A DNA stretch of 5,796 nt from an uncultured Lachnospiraceae bacterium (lineage in GTDB: Bacteria > Bacillota_A > Clostridia > Lachnospirales > Lachnospiraceae). The notes under the pieces were generated by a model that did not search any database, had not been told where the DNA came from, and saw only the letters and a program-made list of their open reading frames with translations. The DNA is taken from positions 1 through 5,796 of the forward strand of contig CAMOZF010000127.1 of the NCBI GenBank assembly GCA_946630765.1. Direction: 5' to 3'. Of this stretch, positions 1 to 5,085 are shown in pieces (positions within the stretch are counted from its first letter, which is position 1; each line of letters opens with the position of its first letter). The translations under genes and the position numbers were made by a program.

Positions 1-1358
1 ATGTTCAGAAGCGGATTGTCCTCAAAAAGCACCAGCTTCGGATCCATAACGATCGGCATGTAGATCAGAAGAAGCCGCATCGAGATGACGGTCGCGAAAA
101 CGCTCAGCGCCTGCACCAGGAACGCGATGCCCCACTGCCGGAACTTTCCGCCGTTATCCAGAGGAGCCGCCGCAATCACAGGCGGTGCGATAATGTAAAG
201 GAACAGCAGGTTGAAAAGCCTTGCGACGCAGTTCATGATGATAACCACGAGGTCGAATATGATCGCAAAGGCGGTGATGAAGACCAGAATATAGTCCGTC
301 TTGAAGCCGATATCGAAGTCCTCGCTCACCTGGTCATAGTCGTAAATATTCCGGTTGTTCGTCCCGTAGAAATACGGCCCTCGCAGTGCGTCGTCCAGCG
401 CCGGTGCCTCGTTGTAGGCCGCGTTCCTGGCCGCCCCGAGCGTTCCCATCAGGAAGATCATGCGGTCCATGTGCAGCTCTTCGTCCGAGGTGTAGGTTTT
501 CTTTATCGACTGCAGCGCCGTCGTCGTCTTATTGTTCTGAAGGTAGTCCATCGCGTGCAGGATGCTGTTCGCGATGCCTTCATGATACTGGTCAACCGAA
601 ATGTCCTTCGTGAGTGATCCGGAAGCCGCAATCTGTGCCAGCACCGACTGCCAGCTTTCCTGTGCTACCCCGTCCTTCGTCTCATGATAGGAGTAGTCGA
701 AAACGCCCTGCTGCTGCAGGAAATACATATATGGCCGGATCTGATTGAAGCACATGTTCAGATTGTATCGGTTGTTCCGGGTACTGATCATCGAGTAATT
801 GCCGATCGTCGCCAGGATCCGGCCCATCGCGGCGTATTCCTCCGCCGTGAACTCCTTTTCATCCTCCTGATCGAGATGATACGGATCCTTGAAGATGAAG
901 TCGATCTGCTGCATCAGCACATTGGTCGCGTTGATGACAACGCCCATGACCAGCGTGAGGCCGAGAATCAGGATCATGCTTCGAAGCGCGCCGGTCAGGA
1001 TCTGTCCGAAGGAGCGCTGTTCCTTATCGGAGGCGTCGAACATCTTCTTGACCACCGCCCAGATCGTAAAGCCGATTGTAAGGGCGAGCGCCATGACGGC
1101 CATGGCCCAGTAAATATTACTGATCGCCTTATTGGAGAAAAAGACATTGACCAGATAATCGTAATTATCTCCGGACTTAACGCGTTCCAGACCCGCAAAC
1201 ACCCCGAAAAGCTGCTGCAGAATATTGATGATACGACAGAGGCCGGTCTCAATATAGTAAGCTAATTTGAAGATGGTGGCATTCAGGATTGATTCGATCA
1301 GGGACGAAAATGAATCGCCCAGAAGATCACTCACGCCTCCCCATAATGCATCAAACAA
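1..1358 (-). CDS. VirB6/TrbL-like polytopic T4SS membrane protein (C-terminus off left edge)
   Basis: About 452 codons are open from a TTG start at 1358 to the left edge with no stop, so the C-terminus is missing. Visible membrane segments lie at about residues 81-103 (NIYWAMAVMALALTIGF), 125-148, 354-375 (YILVFITAFAIIFDLVVIIM), 380-399 (FNLLFLYIIAPPVIAAAP) and 409-435. Roughly 200 polar residues separate the second and third segments. VirB6/TrbL proteins form the inner-membrane channel of type IV secretion systems and typically have several helices plus a large central loop. The late block, with its APPVIAAAPLDNGGKFRQWG stretch, resembles the transmembrane proteins encoded beside the pilin-like gene in Firmicute and Mycoplasma ICEs (Mbov_0396-type), a family call made from memory. 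TTG is chosen because TGA lies two codons upstream and AAAGGCAGG precedes it by 9 nt; GTG at 1334 is too close to its GGGGAGG. The gene begins 46 nt after the upstream stop, so it is probably in the same operon. Another polytopic transporter component is the alternative. Confidence 0.78.
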   Translation of the reverse strand, partial: MFDALWGGVSDLLGDSFSSLIESILNATIFKLAYYIETGLCRIINILQQLFGVFAGLERVKSGDNYDYLVNVFFSNKAISNIYWAMAVMALALTIGFTIWAVVKKMFDASDKEQRSFGQILTGALRSMILILGLTLVMGVVINATNVLMQQIDFIFKDPYHLDQEDEKEFTAEEYAAMGRILATIGNYSMISTRNNRYNLNMCFNQIRPYMYFLQQQGVFDYSYHETKDGVAQESWQSVLAQIAASGSLTKDISVDQYHEGIANSILHAMDYLQNNKTTTALQSIKKTYTSDEELHMDRMIFLMGTLGAARNAAYNEAPALDDALRGPYFYGTNNRNIYDYDQVSEDFDIGFKTDYILVFITAFAIIFDLVVIIMNCVARLFNLLFLYIIAPPVIAAAPLDNGGKFRQWGIAFLVQALSVFATVISMRLLLIYMPIVMDPKLVLFEDNPLLN

Positions 1359-1367
1359 AAACAGTCA

Positions 1368-1376
1368 CCTGCCTTT
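1368..1376 (-). promoter_or_regulatory. Ribosome binding site that decides the TTG start of the VirB6-like gene
   Basis: AAAGGCAGG on the minus strand, 9 nt before the TTG at 1358. An in-frame TGA at 1365-1367 leaves only CTG or TTG as upstream starts. The next candidate, GTG at 1334, has its purine-rich stretch practically touching the codon. Confidence 0.6.
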
Positions 1377-1404
1377 CAGGATAACACATCCAGATTTATG
1401 ACAC

Positions 1405-2430
1405 TTATCCGATCCGGAGGCTTCTTCTTCTAATGAGGATGTAGATGCCGATGCCGGCAAGAAGAAGCGCCGCGAACAGAATAAATAAAATACTGCCGAT
1501 ATTGAAATACAGCATGATTTCAAATTGATAACTGGTGACATTGCCGGCCGCATCCGTCACCTCGATGAAGTAGGTGCCGGAGTTCGAGAGGGTGTAGACC
1601 CCGTTCGACGGGCTCGGTGTCACGTCCTGGTTGGCCCTTGTCACAGTAACCGATCCGCCTTCCTCGACGCCCGTAAACTGCAGGGCGCTGCGGACCTGAT
1701 TGCTGCTGTTGATCCTTCCGGAAAACTGCAGCTCAGGCGGCGTGCGATCAATATATACTTCCAGTGTATAGGGAATTTCCGTTCCCAGACACTCATATTC
1801 GATTACATATTCGCCTTCCTGCTCCATATTGACATTGCTTCTGTCATAGGCAATGCCTTCTCCGTTCACCGTTGCGTTCACAACACGGAAGCCGTCCGGC
1901 ATCCGGTATTCCGAGACCATCGCGGTTGTCTTCTGGATCAGGGTGAAGCTGAAAAGCTGTGTGACGTCGCTGCCGGAGCGGATATTCAGTACATATTCTC
2001 CGGGCAGATTGATATTGCTGAGTTTGCCGGTATACTCCGATCCGTTCCGGTAAAGCGTGACCATCGCATCGGATCCGGCCGTAATGCTGACGGCTTTCGT
2101 GAGGATCATGCCGTCCGCCGCCGTTGAATAAATCTCATTGACCGTATTGGCTACAGGATACACAAACTGATGCCGGTCCATGTCATAGTACATCGAATCC
2201 GACACCTCAACCCGTCCGGTTGTCGGAACTGCATCGTCGGAAGTCTCCATCGGCAGATTCGTGGCCGGATCCAGCTCTCCGGTATAGTCGATGATGGCTT
2301 CTTCCGTCTCCTCTTCCGCCGCTGTCTCTGTATCCTCCGCAGCGGAGACGACAAGCGCCCCCGCTCCGAAAAATAATATCAGACATGATAAAACTGTCAG
2401 GATCCGGAAAAGGATTCCTCTTTTCAACAT
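1405..2430 (-). CDS. Secreted Ig-like repeat protein with C-terminal membrane anchor (341 aa)
   Basis: No family recognised with certainty. Residues 1-30 form a Sec signal peptide (LKR, a long hydrophobic core, cleavage near VVSA|AED). An acidic, disordered-looking stretch follows at 31-54, rich in E, D and T. Residues about 86-305 look like three beta-sandwich modules, each ending in a similar strand: LPGEYVLNI (142-150), QEGEYVIEYE (204-213) and SGTYFIEVTDAAGN (284-297). The last, preceded by DRTPPEL (228-234), is typical of bacterial Ig-like domains. A hydrophobic helix at 307-333 and an RRRSLRIG tail end the protein, so it should be a type I membrane protein with its repeats outside the cell; there is no LPXTG motif. 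ATG at 2430 is chosen because GAGGGAG lies 7 nt upstream; the in-frame TTG at 2460 has no ribosome binding site and would extend the signal peptide awkwardly. It sits between the 644-aa secreted protein and the VirB6-like gene. A scaffold or adhesin role for the transfer apparatus is inference. Confidence 0.85.
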   Translation of the reverse strand: MLKRGILFRILTVLSCLILFFGAGALVVSAAEDTETAAEEETEEAIIDYTGELDPATNLPMETSDDAVPTTGRVEVSDSMYYDMDRHQFVYPVANTVNEIYSTAADGMILTKAVSITAGSDAMVTLYRNGSEYTGKLSNINLPGEYVLNIRSGSDVTQLFSFTLIQKTTAMVSEYRMPDGFRVVNATVNGEGIAYDRSNVNMEQEGEYVIEYECLGTEIPYTLEVYIDRTPPELQFSGRINSSNQVRSALQFTGVEEGGSVTVTRANQDVTPSPSNGVYTLSNSGTYFIEVTDAAGNVTSYQFEIMLYFNIGSILFILFAALLLAGIGIYILIRRRSLRIG

Positions 2431-2437
2431 TCTTGTG

Positions 2438-2444
2438 CTCCCTC
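2438..2444 (-). promoter_or_regulatory. Ribosome binding site that fixes the ATG start of the 341-aa protein
   Basis: GAGGGAG on the minus strand, 7 nt before the ATG at 2430. It supports a start ten codons downstream of the longest open frame, which begins with TTG at 2460. Confidence 0.7.
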
Positions 2445-2488
2445 TGTATGATTGAACCAATTAATAACGCTATTGCATTTTGGGGATT

Positions 2489-4423
2489 TTACTTAATCGG
2501 CTGGCCCTGTTCATCCACATTTAAGCTGACACGGCTTTTTAACCCCCCCACGCTGAGTCTGTAATTATGACTCGGACTGTCCTGATTGTAATAGACACGG
2601 TCTTTGCCTTTTCCGTATACCGCATCCTTCGCGCAATTGCAGAACTGGAAGCTTTCAATATAGCCTTTCCCTTTATAGGTATCTCCGCTCATATCCGTCT
2701 GACGGGAAAGCGGATAGCCGGAATCGCCGACGCCCCATCCGAAGAATACCCGGCTCTTATCGCCGCGGTTTTCAATCGTATATGAAGTATAAACCTCCAT
2801 GCGTTCAGACATCAGGTCGCCGTAGTTGACGCACTGTGCGCCCTCGCCGAACTTGATGCCGGTAATCCCGCCGCCGACAACCTTGCCGCCGCCGAGAATG
2901 ACCATCAGGCCGTCGCAGAGGATGGTGCCGCCGTCATGTCCGCCCTCCATAAAAAGAGAGTTCAGGCAGCTCTCGTTCTGCACGATCAGCGTGCCGCCCG
3001 GCTGAATATTGATCGTTCCGTTATTGATCACCCAGCCCTTAATGGAAAGCGTTCCGCCGTCCTGAACGGTAATCATGCGTCCTTCCGGAAGTATGATCGG
3101 ACCGTCCAGATTCGACACCTGGCCTTTCTGAACAACAAAGTTCATGTTCAGGCGATCACAGAGCTCCGGCACTGCGTGATAGACATAGAAATCAGAGGCG
3201 TCGTCAATCGTCTTTCTGCCGTTTGTCAGAATATAACCATCCGTATCATTCTGGATGGCGATATTTGCTTTCCAGGTTTTGACCTTATTCCCCTTGATCT
3301 TATTGCTGCAATACCAGGAGGAGCTCTCGCGCTCAATCATATTGAGATAGGTGCCCTCTGTCCAGAATCGCACCGTCGTCCTTTTGACCCCGGTATTATC
3401 CGTCTTTTCCGCAGAAAGCGCAATCCAGTTTCTGCCTTCCTGCGATTCACTGACCGTCCGGACGCCGTAAGTAGATCTTGAACTGGAATCCCGGTTTTTT
3501 TCCTCGTTGTAATGACACAAATGGTACAGATAGTTCGTGTTGGTTTTGCCGATCATGGCCTTGGTGCTCATTATTCGGTAATCAAATACCCAGTCCAGAC
3601 TTGAATTCTGGTAATTGTCATGGCCAGCAAGAGTTTCCGATACATAGGAATAAATATGGTACTGTCCCGTCAGGAAATCCCGCTTCGTGTTCTGATCCTG
3701 GAGAAGCGTGGTCGACCGATTCAGTCCGATTGCCACGAGCGGTCTTGAGAGCCCGTCTCTTTCGCCCGTACCCACAAGGAACGGCAGATTATCGGGCAAG
3801 GAAAAGGTTACAGCATCCTCTTCAAACTCCAGTCCGGTGAAAAAGTCCAGATTCCTTGTGTTTCCGGCAAAATAATAAGGATGCTGACAGTCATAAAAAC
3901 CGTCGTAAGCACCGGACCCATCAGGGCTTTGCCGTTCAACTGCTATTCTTTGATTAGCTATAATGCCAATTAGTGTACCAATTACGGTGGCCCCAGTTTC
4001 CCACTGTGCCTTATTATGCCATTGATAATCTATTCTTTCCCGGTTATTATCATAAACCCGCCAGTAGTATCCCTGCGGATCATAATTGACCTGATAAAGT
4101 GCAGTCGGGACCTTAAACTTGATACCGTGCCAGGTGATGGTTGAACTGGGCAGCCATGTCGTGGTTTTTTTTGGATATGTGAGCAGCACAGGAAACAGTA
4201 CGCCCGGTTTTTCCGACACGGGGGGCATGCCCTGGTGCCAGTACCAGATGGTAACAGAATCGACGTTGTCATTGAGATTCAGGAAATTCGACGCATCGAT
4301 ATTGAAGTCCACCGCACCCACACGGAGGGTCGGCGCACACAGTGTCAATACGGCAAAAAGTGCCAGAACCGCAAAGCTCCGGCCGACGATGCACCTGATT
4401 TTTTTTACTTCATCTTTTTTCAT
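2489..4423 (-). CDS. Large secreted protein of unknown family with glycine-rich beta-helix-like region (644 aa)
   Basis: No family recognised. The start is ATG with GGAGAG 5 nt upstream. Residues 1-37 make a Sec signal peptide: a KK/RR-rich head, the core SFAVLALFAVLTLCAPT, and cleavage near VGA|VDF. No other strong membrane helix and no sorting signal are seen, so the mature protein is probably released or held by partners. Residues about 38-430 are rich in aromatic and polar residues (for example WYWHQGMPP, GYYWRVYDNN) and match nothing I know. Residues about 445-545 show short glycine-punctuated strand repeats (ITVQDGGTLSIKG, NNGTINIQPGGTLIVQN, DGGTILCDGLMVILGGG), as in right-handed beta-helix proteins. 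A tail of about 100 residues contains FCNCAKD. Several scattered cysteines could form disulfides. It is the second gene of the pilin-led operon, with a strong hairpin just before its ribosome binding site. A surface or pilus-associated adhesin or tip role is inference from secretion and context. Confidence 0.85.
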   Translation of the reverse strand: MKKDEVKKIRCIVGRSFAVLALFAVLTLCAPTLRVGAVDFNIDASNFLNLNDNVDSVTIWYWHQGMPPVSEKPGVLFPVLLTYPKKTTTWLPSSTITWHGIKFKVPTALYQVNYDPQGYYWRVYDNNRERIDYQWHNKAQWETGATVIGTLIGIIANQRIAVERQSPDGSGAYDGFYDCQHPYYFAGNTRNLDFFTGLEFEEDAVTFSLPDNLPFLVGTGERDGLSRPLVAIGLNRSTTLLQDQNTKRDFLTGQYHIYSYVSETLAGHDNYQNSSLDWVFDYRIMSTKAMIGKTNTNYLYHLCHYNEEKNRDSSSRSTYGVRTVSESQEGRNWIALSAEKTDNTGVKRTTVRFWTEGTYLNMIERESSSWYCSNKIKGNKVKTWKANIAIQNDTDGYILTNGRKTIDDASDFYVYHAVPELCDRLNMNFVVQKGQVSNLDGPIILPEGRMITVQDGGTLSIKGWVINNGTINIQPGGTLIVQNESCLNSLFMEGGHDGGTILCDGLMVILGGGKVVGGGITGIKFGEGAQCVNYGDLMSERMEVYTSYTIENRGDKSRVFFGWGVGDSGYPLSRQTDMSGDTYKGKGYIESFQFCNCAKDAVYGKGKDRVYYNQDSPSHNYRLSVGGLKSRVSLNVDEQGQPIK

Positions 4424-4437
4424 GTTGTCTCTCCAGC

Positions 4438-4477
4438 CTGTATCGCACGGAGGAATTCTCTTCCCCGCGCGATACAG
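4438..4477 (-). repeat. Strong intercistronic hairpin (15-bp stem, 10-nt loop)
   Basis: Arms at 4438-4452 and 4463-4477. Nine outer pairs are perfect (CTGTATCGC / GCGATACAG), followed by six inner pairs. In the minus-strand transcript the two non-Watson-Crick positions are G-U wobbles, so all 15 positions pair. The loop is 10 nt and includes GAATTC. The hairpin starts 29 nt after the pilin stop and ends 3 nt before the GGAGAG of the 644-aa gene. No U-run follows, so it is not a classic intrinsic terminator. Likely roles (inference) are protecting the pilin mRNA 3' end, processing of the transcript, or damping translation of the downstream gene. The wobble pattern favours function as minus-strand RNA. 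Confidence 0.8.
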
Positions 4478-4506
4478 TTATTTGTGGTCGGAAAGATTGT
4501 CTGTTG

Positions 4507-4800
4507 TTACGGAGCGACTGTCTCGATAATCGTCTCGCCGGTTCTCTCGTTGACCCAGTTGACAAGGTTCGGCATCAGGATTGTCAGTGCCAGAATCAGC
4601 ACGAAGATCAGAACAAATCCGATGATCGCGTTCTTCAGGTGCTGTTTCGCTTTTTCACGGTCCTGCGGCTCCTCGGCCTTTGCATACTTGACGCCGAGAA
4701 TGATGCTGAAGACTGTGCCGGCAGCGCCGACGATGCCAAGAAGCGGACCAGCGAGGTCCTGGATCAGCTCGATAATGGGTTTTGCTACATCGTTAAACAT
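4507..4800 (-). CDS. VirB2/TrbC-like pilin-type conjugal transfer protein (97 aa)
   Basis: A small two-helix membrane protein with ATG start and GGGAGG 6 nt upstream. Hydrophobic segments are at about residues 15-38 (GPLLGIVGAAGTVFSIILGV) and 58-78 (NAIIGFVLIFVLILALTIL). A short charged loop with KYAKAEEPQDREKAKQ lies between them, and an amphipathic tail follows. The pattern of a G-rich first helix, the V-K/Q-Y-A-K-A motif, a basic/acidic loop and an I-I-G-F second helix matches the pilin-like proteins of Firmicute and Mycoplasma ICEs (Mbov_0395-type, in the broad TrbC/VirB2 group). VirB2 subunits polymerise into the conjugative pilus or channel lining. Unlike classic proteobacterial VirB2 there is no long cleavable leader. 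It is the first gene after the box-rich intergenic region and is followed by a stabilising-type hairpin, which fits high expression of a structural subunit. A holin-like or other two-helix protein is the main alternative, made less likely by the VirB6-like gene downstream. Confidence 0.82.
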   Translation of the reverse strand: MFNDVAKPIIELIQDLAGPLLGIVGAAGTVFSIILGVKYAKAEEPQDREKAKQHLKNAIIGFVLIFVLILALTILMPNLVNWVNERTGETIIETVAP

Positions 4801-4846
4801 TTTTTTCCTCCCTTTAATAAAGTCCTTTTCCGGGCAGCGAATGATG

Positions 4847-4852
4847 ATTATA
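4847..4852 (-). promoter_or_regulatory. Perfect TATAAT -10 hexamer without a matching -35
   Basis: TATAAT on the minus strand, 46 nt before the pilin ATG. The hexamers 16-19 bp upstream (for example CATAGT) do not resemble TTGACA, and there is no TGn extension. If used, transcription would start near 4840 and would need an activator. It competes with the TAACAT candidate at 4873-4878 as the proximal promoter. Confidence 0.4.
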
Positions 4853-4872
4853 GTATTTTCGCTGACTCCACT

Positions 4873-4907
4873 ATGTTAACAGCCCGTGTCCAACAGATGT
4901 CCAACAC
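4873..4907 (-). promoter_or_regulatory. Proximal SARP-type box with -10 candidate (pilin operon)
   Basis: On the minus strand the box 4887-4907 carries TTGGACA-TCTG-TTGGACA, two identical heptamers at an 11-bp period; the identity extends to nine bases (TGTTGGACA). Exactly 8 bp beyond the second heptamer lies TAACAT (4873-4878), a 4/6 match to a -10. SARP-family activators are known to bind heptamer direct repeats at 11-bp period that overlap the -35 region, with the 3' repeat 8 bp from the -10. The geometry fits the SARP-like regulator encoded just upstream. Binding itself is inferred. Confidence 0.65.
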
Positions 4908-4922
4908 AACTTCTGATTTTGG

Positions 4923-4943
4923 CTGAAAAAACCTGTTTTTCAG
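4923..4943. repeat. AT-rich perfect inverted repeat (8-bp stem, 5-nt loop)
   Basis: CTGAAAAA and TTTTTCAG flank a 5-nt centre. It lies between the two boxes and starts about 7 nt into a transcript made from the distal promoter candidate. The T-run is inside the stem rather than after it, so it is not a clear terminator. It could be a bent or AT-rich DNA element, a protein site or a 5' RNA hairpin. Confidence 0.55.
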
Positions 4944-4946
4944 ACT

Positions 4947-4964
4947 GTATAACTGCAGTATAAC
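4947..4964. repeat. Heptamer direct repeat GTTATAC, 11-bp period
   Basis: On the minus strand GTTATAC-TGCA-GTTATAC, with perfect 7-bp copies and the same 11-bp period as the SARP-type boxes. The upstream copy contains the start of the distal -10 candidate TATACT. It may be a second activator or repressor site or a duplicated -10. Confidence 0.55.
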
Positions 4965-4991
4965 ATCTGCTGTCCAACAAATGTCCAGCAC
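4957..4991 (-). promoter_or_regulatory. Distal SARP-type box with TATACT -10 (pilin operon)
   Basis: On the minus strand the box 4971-4991 carries CTGGACA-TTTG-TTGGACA and matches the proximal box at 19 of 21 positions, 84 bp away and in the same orientation. TATACT (4957-4962), a 5/6 match to the -10 consensus, starts exactly 8 bp beyond the second heptamer, the same offset as at the proximal box. Repetition of box plus spacing plus -10 makes chance unlikely. Predicted transcription start is near 4950, directed toward the pilin gene. Confidence 0.68.
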
Positions 4992-4992
4992 G

Positions 4993-5025
4993 ATCCGGAA
5001 GTTTTTGTAAATTTCCGGATTTTTT
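4993..5025 (+). terminator. Intrinsic terminator reading rightward
   Basis: In plus-strand RNA, ATCCGGAAGTTT pairs with AAATTTCCGGAT (12 pairs, one a G-U wobble) around a UUGU tetraloop, and six T residues follow (5020-5025). On the minus strand the same hairpin has an A-C mismatch and no U-run. It should therefore stop rightward transcription, yet no plus-strand gene is evident to its left. It may block antisense transcription into the regulator gene or end an unannotated small RNA. Confidence 0.65.
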
Positions 5026-5028
5026 AAA

Positions 5029-5083
5029 GAACAGGTCCTGAAGCTTCCGCTTTCTCAGGGGCTGCTTCCGGCGCCTCCTGTTC
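5029..5083 (-). repeat. Inverted repeat just after the response regulator stop
   Basis: GAACAGG (minus strand, 5077-5083) and CCTGTTC (5029-5035) are perfect 7-bp arms around about 41 nt that can form inner stems such as CCTGA/TCAGG. On the minus strand TTTAAAAAA follows. It begins 3 nt after the TGA stop and could be a weak terminator or 3'-end structure of the regulator mRNA. The long gap between the arms makes this uncertain. Confidence 0.35.
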
Positions 5084-5085
5084 CC

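Noticed and set aside
684..1265. Plus-strand open frame of 193 codons opposite the VirB6-like gene
   Set aside because: It lies wholly antisense to a minus-strand frame with coherent membrane segments, has no ribosome binding site, and its protein looks like antisense translation (runs of D, H, R).
1525..2127. Plus-strand open frame of 200 codons opposite the Ig-like gene
   Set aside because: Antisense to a gene with signal peptide, repeats and membrane anchor; no supporting start signal.
2431..2460. TTG start at 2460 for the 341-aa protein
   Set aside because: No ribosome binding site upstream, and it adds ten polar residues before a normal signal peptide; ATG at 2430 has GAGGGAG at 7 nt.
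2936..3481. Plus-strand open frame of 181 codons opposite the 644-aa gene
   Set aside because: Antisense shadow with no ribosome binding site and no recognisable domain.
4438..4477. Intrinsic terminator between the pilin and the 644-aa gene
   Set aside because: No U-run follows the stem in the direction of transcription, and a ribosome binding site and gene follow at once.
4235..4879. Plus-strand open frame of 214 codons across the hairpin and pilin gene
   Set aside because: It overlaps the pilin gene and two intergenic regions antisense and lacks start signals. It was considered as a source for the rightward terminator at 4993-5025 but nothing supports it as a protein.
4887..4991. CRISPR array, transposon ends or att sites
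   Set aside because: Only two short same-orientation repeats, each internally a heptamer pair, with no spacer series, transposase, integrase or target-site duplication; promoter-linked operator boxes explain them better.
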